A stretch of 64,000 nucleotides of DNA from Tomocerus qinae (GCA_020055645.1 CM034547.1:23770513-23834512); one strand, 5' to 3'. Shown: positions 1 through 15,000, numbered from the stretch's first letter. Numbers and translations are program-made. Notes: generated by a model not told the origin, from the sequence alone.

Positions 1-2566
1 AGACTTTTCTAGTTGTACAATCACATTGTTCATTTCATTACTGTATATTATAAAATAAAGATATGTGATGCTAAGGTGTATATTTTTACTAATCATCTCG
101 TTTCAGTAGACTCCCTTTCCCCGAATATCATTATCATCAAGTTAAATTACTCTAACGACAATTAAAATTTTCTCTACAAAATTTTGACATTTGAAAGAGT
201 TTGCATTAGAAAACATTTGGGGAAAATACTCCAGAGGATTAAATTGTTTGCAAGACATGCATTAAAAGGATACTTCCTTTTAGTTTAGCATATCATGTTT
301 ATTTATCTCAACAAGTTAACACATTATCACCAACCTATGGAATTCCATTTCATTTACAGTTCTATAGCACTACAACATTAAACCATTAATGTCTCCAAAT
401 GCAATTACGTATAACTGTATAGTAAACATGTAATAGGACAGAAAATGACAATGTACAAGTTGGACATGATTATGTACATTTTACAATTGCTTACAAAGGG
501 TTATTAATGGCACATAAAGTATAGATGAATTAATTTGTTAAAGTAGTACATGTAGACGTAGGTCAAAAGTTAATTTTACATAAAGCATTTTTACATTACA
601 TTATATTTGCAATTTTAGTATTTGTTAGTTACTTAAGATAATTATAAAATGATAAACCGTGAAAATACATTGTAAATGCTATGTTGAACAGTTTCCCTCC
701 CAAGTTGATACAACCAATTACGCATCTCTGCTAATTGGGATGAAAGAACTACTTCTTTACTTTCTATATGTTGTGTATGGGACAAAAATACATTACCTTT
801 GTTTCAATCAGAACTGGAAATAAACAATCTTGGCTAGGTTAAGTACACAAAGCTAAAAAATAATTTCAAGCATTAACATTATTTATTTTCCGAAACTGAC
901 ATTAATAATACAGAAATGTAATTATAAATCGTATATATCATAAATACATTTTGAACTCTTATGTGTCACTACCCCTCTCTCTGCGTATTTAGTATCATCT
1001 TACTTATCACTCCCACTAACTTATAGTGATTAAATCAAAAGTATCATTTGTATCGTATGCGCTGGTTTTATTTTGTGTCAAGGATAGTTTGAATTGCAAA
1101 TATTCCACCGGAGCAGTAGGTTAGATTTCTTGTTGACTTTTAAGGGAGAGATTCAGAGACATCCCTCAACAATTTTGATTATACTCTTTAGTGAATAAAC
1201 ATCGATCATTCTTAACAGTCACTCTGTAATACAAGTGCTATCGTATACCTTTTGAATCTAAGTCAGCTTCAAATAAAGTTGATTTACAGTTACAGGTACA
1301 CATTAGATATAGCATAAACCACACAAAATAGCATAACTGATCTATAGTTAAGAATTTAGTACAGTTGGTATTGTCAGTATTGCATGTATTCATGTAAATA
1401 CTTAAAATACGACAGCTTAGTTTGTCGAAACTGCTTAAACTGTTGAATAGTTTCAGTAATTAAATACTATAAATAGAGCTCAACTCAAACAGTTTGTGCC
1501 GATTATACCTACTGACTTTTCAAGTCTCGCCTTGTAGATTTAACAACGTTTCCTTTTCTAAAGCTATCAAAAATAAAAGAAAATAGAACATAAACGTAAC
1601 ATTGTCTTACTTCTTACTACAGTAAGTACCTTTCTTGAACGCATATATTTAATATACACTGTTGCTATTCTACCTTCTTTTATAAACATATTTATACCCT
1701 GTCTACGGCTTTCCCCAGAACATCAAAATCACTTAATCACACAAGTTGGTAACAAATAAGTACACGCATATTTTATCAAAATCGTAGGAATCAACAAAAA
1801 TAATGAATAAGTAGACGATTGCACTTATCTTCTCCAATGTCGCTTCTATACTTTTCAACGAGGTTAGCACACTTTAACCCGAACTTTACTAGTTTACACA
1901 ATTTATCTTTAGATTATAGATGAATGTATTTTTAACAGGTACAACCTTTACTTATGTTCAATTTCAAACGTTAGGTATTAGTAAGTAATTTAGTTGTAAT
2001 AATTATTTAGAATTTCTATTTTACTTTCGAACGATAATAGTTTCAATTACATTAATTACGTTCTATACTAATAATTTAATTATTGCACAATCAGTATATT
2101 TACAATTAGTGTTTAATGTATGTGATTTATTAGTTTAATGGGTAAAGTATTACGGAACATTATAATAATAATATGTATTTACATTACAATTATTTAATAG
2201 AATAGCATAAATTGAAGTTTAGTTTTAAATAATATTATTAGTAAGGTACTTTACATAGTAAGAGAAGTAATTCTGCATATTCCAGTATATGCATATGCAT
2301 AACAGTCTTTCCAATCTTGTCTAATATTCTATTCTGAAAATAAACATTCCATTCAAAAAAGACAATATTCCCAGTTTCCTTATCAAAGCGAATGTCAGGT
2401 AAGAATTAAAAAGATGTCAAAATGTGCAACAATTCATGTTTCCGTATTCCGTTACTTGTAAGTAACAGATATGGAAGGTACTATAGTTTGCTTTGTTATT
2501 GATAATATTATTATATGATACACGGTAGCTTTACTTATTCTCCACTACTTAAAAACTATTAACATC
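1..2566. other. Downstream of Nhe2: 3' UTR and intergenic DNA
   Basis: AT-rich DNA with no credible coding frame on either strand. On the minus strand it must begin with the 3' UTR of the exchanger. No repeat or RNA gene is recognised. Confidence 0.6.
2126..2131 (-). terminator. Candidate polyadenylation signal AATAAA for Nhe2
   Basis: Perfect AATAAA on the minus strand, about 440 nt after the Nhe2 stop. Such hexamers are common in AT-rich DNA and others occur further downstream, for example near 880, so transcript ends would be needed to choose. Confidence 0.3.
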
Positions 2567-3054
2567 TCACAGTTTTGTTTGAGAATTCGTCGACTCTGAA
2601 TGTTCGTCTGTCGGGGTATTTGTAGTTGATGTGGAAGCTGGCGTGTAAGGAACGTCTTCCTCCTCGGCACCTTCATCTCCTTCATCGATCACACTTGTAG
2701 TGTTGATGGCATCTGCGATAACTCTTGCTGCGGATGACGCTGAAGCGTTTCTCTCGAATTCATAAAGATCTTTATCAGTCTCTTCTGCCACTTCCGGAAT
2801 GGGCATTGCTAAAAATGTTGAGCCTCTTCTGGACACGAGAACAGGCGTCACTGGAGTTGGCTCTCCTCCGGAACTCTCCGCTCCTCCAGGACTCTGTCCA
2901 CTGCCATCCGACCCTATTGAATGTCTTGGAGACTCTATCCGAGATTGTTGAAGACTTTGCAGTGACCCCCTTCGAGAGCCTTGTGTTGAACCTATACTAT
3001 CACGCTTAAATAATCCTATTACTGTCGGTATTTTTGGCTGGCCACCAATTCCAC
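2567..3054 (-). CDS. Nhe2: Nhe2 coding exon 17 (C-terminus and stop)
   Basis: Residues 938-1099 and TGA at 2569-2567. A Gly/Ser-rich region has two RRGS sites (Ser968, Ser1016) and several Ser-Pro or Thr-Pro pairs. Then come an acidic patch ([10 protein letters not shown]) and a Ser/Thr-rich end. The last residues, SQTKL, fit a class I PDZ ligand (T-K-L). The acceptor is cgtag|GTGGAA. The antisense open frame here is a shadow. Confidence 0.93.
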
Positions 3055-6000
3055 CTACGAAAACAGAATATTTATATTTAAAGATTTTATAAATTCAACA
3101 TTTTTGGCTTAATGTACGAAGTAAAACGCATTTCGTACCCAAAAATGTATTTGTTGGGGAATTATAAGCTAAATATTCTTTGTTCGAAGACCACGCAGGG
3201 AATTCGTTTTGACGGATTGGGAATCCGCTGGCCTCAAAGTCTTCATCTCCTCTTTTCCAAGGGAGGACTGACTCCATTGCTGTTGGCGAAACATTGCCTG
3301 CAAAATATAATTTTAATATTTACTGATATACTTTCATTTATTTCAACTATGTGTACAGCAATAGTGAAAAAACATGTACTATGCAAATATTTTGTAATAA
3401 TAGCTTACCATCTTCATCGCGTGTCACTCTTCGAGCTGGAGAAACTCCTAAAATAGAAATAACATATACATTTAGTCTCAAGACATTTCAATTGCATTAA
3501 CCAGCAGGCATTTTTATAACTAGAGAAGGCAGAAACGCCCATAGCTCCATTAGTTTTCCCTTTTTATCTCTTGCGTTAAAATTCGTTAATATTTGTCAGT
3601 TCATTAGTAAGAAAATAGACCGTCCCAATGTGTTATATTTTTCGTATAAATGTTAAGTGTTACATTTTACACTTGTTAGCTATGTGTGATGAGCATATCA
3701 AAAACTGCTTTACTTTCCAAAATTGTATTCTATCTATAGTTTAAAATTACAATTTGTTTTCTCATCCGAATGCATGATGGTAAGAGATTAACGTAATATT
3801 CATGCTATTTTAGGTACATACAAAATGCAACAAGCGTTAACGATGATTTTGCATGGTACGAGAATTAGTACTTTAAATTAATGAATTTTCGTCCAAATGT
3901 ATTCATTAATACGTAAAATTGTGTACTCTAGTGTAAGCTTTAGTCGAATAATGAGATATGGCATGAAAATGGAAGTGACATACTAATACAGGTTAGACTA
4001 GTGTCAAAAATCGTTGGAAATGGAATCAACAGACTCGGGATTATCACCTTCCTTATAGATATTGTAAACATGCACAAGTATCTGGAATGTATTAAATTCA
4101 GTCCACATATGTGTGGTATACACAATCATATATTTATGTAAACACCTGCGTAACAAAAGTTGAATAACAACATACTGGACGAATTTTGGCCAAAATTGAT
4201 AGTTTTATTTTGGCAATGTGATTCCATTTTCTATTCAGTCTATTTTGATTATGTCCTCATTCTTTTACTACTGACAGAGTCGAAACCCAATGAAGCATCA
4301 GCTATGGAATTATATCCTATCAGTACAGCTACAGTTATATTATTACATACTCGCTAGATAACTCCAAGTTCCATTAATCCACTGGGTAGTTTCATAAGAG
4401 TAAGTAGTGTAAATAGTTTTCGTTTACACAGTAGATAATATAGAATAGTGCATGCAAAATGCAAACTACAAATTGAAGTGCTTCATCCATAAATACTGTG
4501 AACAAGCTTCTCATTAAGAATGGCAAAGGTGATGCATGTATAAAACATTGTGCTGTTTGGAATTATGTCTTTCTAATCACATTATTATGTGGTTCTTTGC
4601 TATTCAATTAATACCGTTTTAGTACTATAGTGGTACTTGATATTGTATTCAGCCTAGTAGTTTCAATTGAAGTGGCACAATTCTATTAATAAAGGGAACG
4701 CAGAAAGTAAACATAAAATCCAATTTCCCCATGAATGGCAATGCTAATTTTGAATTTACAATCTGCATTGGTTTTCATTTAGCTGTGCAATAGAAGATAT
4801 AATTTATACAAATCGGTGATGCATGCTATGTGTATAGGTGTAGTGAAAGTAAATAAGGTTAGTTTGTCCATTCCCATCCCATCATCGCATTCCAATCCCA
4901 TAATAATCCCAAAATCCCAATTCCATTTCTTTTGCTAATATCCTAATTCACTGTGGCATGGCGCAGGACGAAGATGCAGTTTCCACTCCCAAGAGAAACA
5001 TCAGTGATGAAATATTAAAAGCAAACTTGTTCAGCCCAGTTGATTAAATTAAGGAGGTTTGTCCAAAGCTCATTGTGATTTGATATAGTATAGTATAAAG
5101 AGGCAGCTTATCGATATTAGGCTTGATGCAAACTAATATATTATAGTGTTTTACGGAATCGATTGGAAACGTTTGCATTAGGATCCCTTCTCCAAGGTAA
5201 AGTGACTTCTGTCACTGTTGGTGTATCATCGTAGTCAATCATTTTCGAATGACGACGATTTTGATGCCTGTGTATTGCTTGGGCATTGTGCGGGTACGCT
5301 GTTTCCATGTACGACTTGATACTACTACAACTGGATTGTGACCAGCGTCTCTCACTCCAATCCTTATGGTAGTCACCTGCTATTTTAGTGAACATGTTTA
5401 TTTATTCTTTCATGTACCAGATGGTTGAGCTATTCAAGTTAAGCTGCACCCTACACGCTTCCCCGCTTCTTCAGGTCACGGAGGTTCCCAATTATATGTT
5501 TATTCTGTAATCATTTCTCGTAAAATAAACCAGAAGCCTATAATGGCTGTTCTACATTTTTATACAGTATGTCCATACGAACTACTACAGCCAAGAGAAA
5601 GTTGTTTTTCTTTATGCTTTCACTCTTGAGAAAGAACATTCTTTAATACAGTACACTTAAATAATACATACTATACTTAGGAACCTATTTCATGATAAAT
5701 TAAACTCTGCACTTACCGACCCTATGTAATCTCAATGTCAGAAGCTATTACTTTGAAAGTAAGAAACTTCTCAAACCAAATGTGAAGTCACTTAATTTCA
5801 ATTTGAAGCAATCTGTATCTCTAAAATGTTCTATTGGAAGCATATGATACAACTTATAGTACAATCATTTAACAAGACTATAATATGCTAGAAAAATACA
5901 AGTATTTTAGTGTGCATACCAATTCGGATACTTAGTAACTCGGCCTAAAAATTGTACTACGTACTCGCACTATAATGTAAGTGCGCATTTACTAAATTAG

Positions 6001-9000
6001 AGCACGTATGCCCTTATTTCCTAAAAAGCTTATCTATAGAGAAGAAATTTGCATTATTTTAGTATACAACACGAAAAATGTATATTTACTAGACGCGATG
6101 CTAAGAGCTGTAAAAGGATTTCATTTTCTGCTACTTAGTAGTAGTAGCTGTACGTATGCGTGGCAGAACTCTTCCATCTTTGCATTAGTCATTAAAGGAT
6201 ACATAAATAAATAAAGTGCATGAAATGAGAAACTGACTTACTTGAACCTCCGCCAGCAATGAAATAAATACCGACATCTCCGTCAGTCCTATCCTCACTG
6301 CTGTGGTGTGTATGTCTTCTTTGTACTCTTTCATCCGACATTGTGAACACAGGGTTATCATACTCTGCAATAAATATAACGCTGTATTTCAGCCACTTTA
6401 TCTCTAAGTGAATTGCTTACTACTATTGATTCATGAAAACAAGGGTACCTTCGCCAAAAGTTATCCGTCCGTTAGAAACAACTCCTCCATCACCCTGTAC
6501 AGTTGGAAGTTTATCAAATTAGATTTTCATTAAAGTAACGTAATGAATCTAGTTGCTAATATTATGTTATTTAAAAGGAGTTCCATGAAAGCTATATAGT
6601 ACACAATACATATTAATGTACCGCCGCTGGTGCACCGAATGGACTATAGTGGCTAGCTTATCTTTTTGTAAACTGAAATCCTTTACTGAAATATAAATGC
6701 AACTCGGCAAATTAAAACGTTATCACGTACACGGTGCGCAAAACATGTAGCGACTAATGGCTGAGATAAAACCTCATTTGCTAATGTCTTACCGAAGTAT
6801 TTTGTATAGTTTCATTACACGCTCACGCTTGACTAATTAAAAGATTTATTATCTTAATTAGTTAGTCATCTTACAGCAAAGAGGAAAGCAATAATTCATC
6901 ACGATTTATGCGATGACCTGGAAATTAATTGAAAATAACTAAGCTTACCTATATCGAACAATATGGAAAGATAAGCACATTATGCAAATTAGTAATGATA
7001 GAAAGGGTAACTGTCTAAGACATTTGACCCATTAATTAATACTTCAATCAAAAATGTAGAAATATCTGTAGGTTTAAAATCGGCTAGCTGTGAATACGTC
7101 ATTGTGGGTATTACCACACTACAAATGAGAGTAAAATGATATGCTTTCGATTATGAGTGTAAAAACTGATAAGGACACATTTACCTTGGCACCAATTCCA
7201 GTTCGACGAACTTTATTAGATTTGCTTGCTTTTTCGCTGACCATCTTTTTGAAATTCATTTGTGTTTTGTAGTTCACTTGGGGCTGCAATTCCGTACCCA
7301 AGTCCTTTTCGTGTACTGCATGACGACTGTAGCTCAATCGACGATGCTATAGTGTCATGTCAAAATTATTAGAATCGTTTAACTTCTTTAGATTTATTAG
7401 GTATCATTATCATAGTAATTAAGTGAAAACTTACTCTGCGGTAAGGTTTATATAATTCTTCAGCCAAGAGATGATGTATCTTAGCATCTGACATATCTTT
7501 TCTAGATAAGCTGTACTCCAATTCTTGTAAATCCAAATTCCATGTGCTTGCTTCCATATTGGGAATATTGCCCGAGCTAAAATTATGCCAATTAAAAATT
7601 TTGTGTAAAATATTTACGAGTTTTATAATAAGTAGATTATTTGATCAGAACGATTAATTGATCTTTGTTTTTGCAAACACTTTTATTAACCAACGCCTGG
7701 TTAAAATTATGCAATACATATTTGCACTACTGATTAAATCATGATCATATTAGAAAAGTGTTGTATTGTTTGTTTATGTCAAACAAAACAAAACTCGGCT
7801 ATAATATAATATGTATAGATTTATTATACGATAAGAAAAGAAAATAATTGGTCCAACCTTCCTCCTTGTAGGTTATTCAAACTATTGCCAAAGTTGTAAT
7901 TTCTGATAAGGGCAGCCATTGCTTCTGGAGTGAGCTTATTAAGGTTGACATTACTAGCCCCTGGAGTGCGGTTCATCATATCCATTGCATCTCTCATTGT
8001 CAACTTGGAATAAGTTTCCAATATCTTTGGTTCCGCTCCTTTCAAATCTCGGATGAGACAAGGTCGAATGTATGCATTGTCAAAGTGTTTAAATCTATGA
8101 GCGATATAATAAACAACATTTACACTCTATCATTTCCTTAGGATTTATACTCCTATTATTATATCTATCACACTGTCATAAGAAAGGATAAAGAACTCTC
8201 TGTGTCTACAATATTTTACAAGCTCCAAGATATCAATCGTGAATGCATGTAAGTAGAAATACACGTGTGGTAGTAAATGGTAAGTACTTACTTGTCTCTG
8301 AGATTATAATGGCCAAATTGCCCCACAAGGCTCTCTAACACAGCCATTGTGTGATCCATCAACTAAAAACAATAAGAAACATCATGTTATAATTTCACAC
8401 TTTTACAAACCATAACAAGGCTATTGTTTGTATTTATTGGGTTATTGTACGTAATATTTGCATATGAAAATGGTACTATTACAGATTATCACACTTACAC
8501 GCTCGTGAATACGTTCATTCATTGTGGGCTTCCTCTTCTCTGCTTTTTTCACTTTCAGCCATTCTACTAAAGGCTTTATAGTTATCCCCTAAATAAACAA
8601 ATATAAAATGTGTTAGGAAAGTCTCATCATAGATTCTTTACCCTATAATATATCAGTTCCAAAATATAACAAAGACTACTATTATCTGTGTCTATCAGTC
8701 TATTTAGTAGACGAATCGTTCAAAAAAGTAATATGCGTGTTAAAAATAAACAAAAGGTTTGTCTATAGCTTCAGGTTTTGATATAATTGATATTTTCTCA
8801 TTCTACGGTTTACTCTCATTTTCGTCTGACCTGTACGAATACAGTGAAATAGATGACAGTGATGGTCGTGGTGATAAACATCCGCCTCAGCTTTTCGTTG
8901 CAATTTACTGCATCCAATTCAATCAATAAAACCAAAGCGAAGGCAACAGCTCCTCGCAAACCTCCGTAGGACATCACAAACTGATCAACTTTTCCTAATT

Positions 9001-12000
9001 TGTGCAAACGGAATCGATTGGCTAAAGCCGACAGCCCTATCGTCCCTGCAAAGGTTAAGAGGCCAAAAAGAGTTATAGTATTACTACCAATAGCTATACT
9101 GTCGATATTTTCATTATTCGAATAATTTTTTACCAAGGATTCGATAGACACTACAGAATAAAATTGTCGCTCCGATGAACCACCAATTCCAGTCATGTTC
9201 GTCATGTATTGTGGAAACCCCCAGAAACATGAATATAATCGTTTCAGAAGAACTGCTTAACATTTTCATTGCATACTTAACAGTTGTGTGCGATTTTTGT
9301 GAGATGTTTGCCTCGACGTAATTTTTCATTGTAATTCCACAGAATGTTATGCTGTATAGAATAGAATGAGTCAACACATCAAGTTTTATATTACTTTATG
9401 CTTTAAATGGATTTAGAATTTCTAAGGGTTGTGTCCAAAAGTATGATTTAGCAATGGATTTTCTCTTTTCATTAATATAATGGAAATGGACTTACGCCAA
9501 TATACCAGACATGTGAAAAGTTTCAGCGCAGAGGTAAGCAAGGTAGGCCATAACGAATATAAATATAGGTTCAATAACTCGGACGTGGTTAGTGAACCGG
9601 GTAACGAATCCAGTTAGAAATCCCCAGATAATTCCAATGGCAGTTCCTCCGAGAGCTACAACTGGAAAAGATGCGACTCCTTTGAGCACTTCAATTGGTG
9701 TAACTTGATCTGCGCCCATCACTGCATACTCTTCAAACATGTGGTACAGTACCTGAGACATACATAATTTAGTTGAGATTACAGCAGCTTTTACTGCCAC
9801 TCGGGTAGTTAGTGGCATAATCCTACTATAGTAATAAAAGAGGCGATAAAATTGGAAATAAGTATTTATACTCGGACTTAGCTATCCGGAGAGAATCGTA
9901 GTAAATACTTCTACATGTATGAGATAGAAATATATGTTTTTGTTCATGCATGAAAAAGCATGGAAATTGTATTCCTGCCAAGAGACAATGATGATACATT
10001 GGAAGTTGGAATGGAATTGAAATCTACACGTGCATTACAGATTCGAATGTCTAACCGGAAGGGTCTAAAATCGATAAGTACGAAATATACATGTATGGTG
10101 TAACTGCTTCCAATATGTTTTGAAATATGACTACAAAATAAACATTAATAGCATTGAAAGATGTAATGCATACGTTAAGTACTATTTATTGGTTTTTTGA
10201 TTACCAACCATGTATCTAAATAATAGCATTCTAACTATTGTAAGTATACACTATGCACTACAAACTTGATAACTGTCCTGTATAGCTTTAATTTTTGCAA
10301 AATAATATTGTTATATACTTCGGACTCAACCAGTTCTCAATCTCCGGTTATACAATGTTATAATAACAAGTTGTCAAGCTAATGTGTCTGCTGCTGTCGT
10401 TTGGTAAGAAAGTTTTACTGATCATCGATCTGGAAAAACCAATTTCTTTTGCCTTTACAAACAAATATGTAAAGATAATGGTCATATTTATATAAGTAGT
10501 ATACGTTGTATGTGTATACCCAAACAGGTAGATCCTAATAGTAACTGAGTTATAGGACTTTTTTCATTCAAAAGTAAATTTGGAAAACAGATAAGACGTC
10601 ATATTTCCTATGAAATGTTTTGCCATTGCATAAGTTTCTTTTAGATACGTAGCAATATACAGTAATACAATTCTTATATGGTGGAAAATCCGATATTTGC
10701 TACTTTTATAATGTTGAATTCAGATTGGCTTAAGTTATGCTGTGACATTGACTAAACCTGCACAATGCAATTACAGAATTTATACCTGGCTATTTATTAT
10801 TTTGTCGTTAGGTACTTTTACTTTCGTGACATTGATAAATCCCAATTTATAATCCATTCTAAGCAAGCAAAATGGATATCGTTGCTCAGAAAAAACCATT
10901 AATTTTGAAGAAAATGCATACAGAATTCTGTAAAAGGTTTGTCATGTGTGCAGATTACACTAAGGGAGAAAAACTGCATGTAGGAAAATAGATTTGCAAC
11001 TTGTAGTCTCTTATAGTACAGGTACATTAAGAATACACATTTTCAACAACATAATCACTAGAAAACTGCACATGCATTGGATACAATTGGACTATTTCAA
11101 ATTACTCAAGCACAAAAAGCTACTTATGTCATGCTTGGTATAAAGTTGGGTACTTACGACAGTGACGGCATCATTAAGCAACGATTCTCCAAACACGACG
11201 ATGTATAAAACCTCGTTCACGTGAATTTCCTCGAACACAGCCAATACAGCGACAGGGTCCACGGCAGAAATTAGAGCACTAAACAGAAGTGTTTGCAGCA
11301 GAGGAAGTTCTATGCCAAAAAGATTGGCTTGTCCAAGTCCCCAAAGTGACAATCCTAAAGAAATTTTTAATATTTACTTTATCTATAATAATATCTATAG
11401 TGTATGTGACCGTTTGTAATATACTTTCAATGGTAAAAAGTTGTAACACATTCAAAAATTCTATAAAGCTAACAAAATATACAAAAATCGATTATCTGAA
11501 TGCATTTTGCATAATCATTCGAAATAAAGGCAACAAAAAATCTCATTGGTGAATATAAAAGATGTTCTTACCAATTGTGAAAGTATTCCACAAGGTTCCG
11601 ACAACAGCGAAAAGTAAGATAGTTCCTAAATTGTTGAAAAACAGTCGATTTGGCATGAAATATCCAGCGTCTAATATGATGGGCGGTAGCATGTAATGGA
11701 AAAACGTCTTTGGTGTAAGGGGAGACACATGGACGCTGTTGGTATGAAAAAGCAATAGACCAATGACGACTCCCACTACAATCAGCAAACAGGATTCTGG
11801 AAATATGTGACTCAATTTGGGAGCCATGTGAAATCCTGTAACATAAAAATTTGAAGAATTACACATCAAATATTGACAGTTAAATCATGACATTTGCAGA
11901 AACCCAGATGTACCACAGTAGAATCAAGAAGAATGAAAAGATAAGCAACTGCTACAAGGTACATCAATAGTAAATACGTATTTCTACAGAAGTGCCAGCC

Positions 12001-15000
12001 TTGTAGATGATATTATCATACAAGCAATGTCCTAACATTTGGCACTTTTCATTTTGGTTGTGCCATTTCAAATCGTAAAAAATAATTAACTGGACTAAAG
12101 AGATTGATTGATGGATTCTCCTTGAATTTTCACGGATACCATATTTATTGGACATGCGAACAGTTATTTTCCAAATTAAAAGTATTACTTATTTGTGTCT
12201 TATTTAGAGTTCCGAGGACAGAAATAGTCTCGCTCTTGTCTGGCCGTTAGAAAGCATGTAATCTGTTATGCAATACATTTTGATACGCACTTTACAGTTA
12301 GTCTTAAGGTTATAACATATATTGTTGGTACCATTGGATGAATAATTATATGTGGATACATTTATATCTACTAAAATAGCCAACCTGCCATAAATTATAT
12401 ATAAATAGTATTTGTACATCAAGCATGCGAATAAAAAATAATTAGGTATGATTCCTCTATAATACCTATAATATGTATTTTAATCTTGATAAACTCAAGC
12501 ATCCAGTTAGGACATAGTAACTTGAAGGAGAGCAATAATTTCAAATTCACTTATTATTGGATGTGAAAACTTGTTAGATAATATCCATATGCATGTCTGT
12601 CTCTCGTCATTCCTAAGTTCATTTGACAATAGAGTAGAAAAAGTGGTGGGTATAGAGTGAGTGTAATTGTATACCACTCCTGCACTATACTACAGCTACT
12701 ACACATCCATATGCCCTACCAATTATAAATACAAAAGATCAGTTCGTATTTTACAAGTATCTAATATATGCATGTAGGTTTGGTTATCAACAAACTGATG
12801 CTGATTGTGACTGATTCAAGGTGTAGTTTCAATAAACGAGTTCTCGCCTATTTGGCCCTACCTATTACTATCAGACAAGTATGTATGGTCGAGTAGAGCA
12901 CAGACGAACATTAAGATTCCGGCCTAAACAGACTATAAACAATATCTTACTGACTGTGTTACATAATATTGGGGAGTACATAGGTACGAGTACATGGGCA
13001 TATTGTGTCCTGAAGTATGCATATTAGGTGAATACCTTCAACTAAGGTATAGTTAATAAATCTTATACAGTGACATGATCGATTGACTCTTGTCCCTCCT
13101 TGTCATGTCATTTCGCCTGCACTGTGTACATACGTTTTGTACCTGAGAATACCCAACCAGTTTAAAATGAGTGTGATGAGAATGTAGTGCACTATAACCA
13201 TCTTACAACCTCCCAAGGTAGAAAGTACCCTCCTTTAGTATTCCCTACACCTCCTCATCATCGAAGAATATCCTTTCCTTGCTACAGCAAATCACGCCGA
13301 AAATTAAAAATTCAGACACCACACTCTAAACACAACAGGTCATGGCTTCCACTGAGGTTATTGTTTTGATGCTATGCAATTAGCAGATCTTTGAAATGCT
13401 ACTGTGGATGTGCACTTTGTTTCATTTGCTGAGGAGAGTTATTATTCTCCTACTACCTACCACTCTCATATCTATTAGACGAACCTTGTCATTTTTTACC
13501 TCCCTATTACAGACACACTTACTAACTTAATCTCATAATAATATTATTTTCCAACCAACGAATATAGATTACAATACCCACAGATACCTTGCGCTAATAT
13601 ACAACTTTCATACTATTGTTTCTTAAGTAGACCCTGTATTAAATTGGTATGGATCCAAAGACTTATAGGTCTCATCTTTTACTTCCCTTTTCAGTTAGGT
13701 ATTTTACGACCTCTACGAACCGGGTACATAATATTATGCTGTGGCAATTGTGCTATGTTAGCTTGTGCAAATCTAATTATATGTGGGCCTAGTTATTACA
13801 CAGCCAGGACATTTAGTAATTTATTTAAGTGCTCTGCATATGCATGTATCAAGCTAATCTAGTTAATCATAAGTTCATATATCTACACGTGTTGTCCAAG
13901 TACTTACAGTGTCACCTCTAGTGTCGTGTCATATGAAACTTGTGTAAGCAGTAAATATAAGAATATTCTGTTGTTATTCGGATCGGATAGTTTATGTTTT
14001 AGTAGCATTTATACATCATGTTCAAGAGAAAATAATATGATTGGCTAATAGCTTTCTTCTGCATTGAAGGAATATACAATAAGCACTATTGTTTTATTAC
14101 TCCTACAGAACATACTACTTAGTATACTGAGAATGTTGATCTGGCCAAGGTAATCTCGTCTCGTCTGAAATATGCTCATAACGTCTTAGTGGGCTGAGAA
14201 TAATTCTTGCATATACAATGTTTAATATCACTAACAGTTGCCACAATATGCATAAAATTAAGTTTACTTTAAAGATGTATGCATAAACAACATTTTCCAA
14301 GTGGTCTGTATTGCTGTTATTCCTCATTTTGAACACATACTCTACTCTACTCATACCCTCCCCATTTAGCAAGTAGAGACAATCCAAAAAAACTTTGGGT
14401 GAACAGTTGCATATAAATATCCAACATCAAAGAAAATTAATTCCCTCCGAAGTGGACGAACAACTAATATAAAAATAAACACTTGAAAAATCAATGACCT
14501 ATATTTCCGGAAAGGTCCAACGATTGTTCCTTCCAGCCAAGTCACACATAGTACAGAATCAACTATTATGCTAACTTCCTTCATTGTATAAATCCCATGT
14601 AGCAATGCTAACAAATAATGCCATATTACTACTATGTATTTAAGCCTTTGTAATATAAACTTATTCTTATAATCTCTCTAAATGAGAGCCCCATAGCTTT
14701 CTATACACAAAGAAGTAAATTATTTCACTTTGATTACAAGTAATCATGGTAAAGTTAACTTTTAAGTTAACAAGGTTCTGATACCTGACTACAGATAGAT
14801 CCAAAGTACAATTCATGGCATAGAATAAAAAATCAAACCGATAACAATCTATCAATCTGCGAAGAAATTATGGGTAATCAGGCACATAATACCAATTAGT
14901 TAATTAGAGTTAATGAGAGACACGCCAGGCCATGAAAGCAGCATACTGCTAAATATTTATGCAATGCACACACAACAAAAACAAAATTCTTCCTCTACAT

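Noticed and set aside
2725-3009. 94-codon plus-strand open frame
   Set aside because: Antisense shadow of exchanger exon 17, with no family motif or splice context.
6185-6370. Open frame of about 61 codons on the minus strand
   Set aside because: It overlaps exchanger exon 13 in the wrong phase. The phase giving YDNPVF is the only one that joins exons 12 and 14.
8816-9377. Apparent frameshift within the exchanger between two overlapping open frames
   Set aside because: An 88-bp GT-AG intron (9046-9133) joins RIL(G) to [12 protein letters not shown] in phase and restores the family alignment, so the gene is intact.
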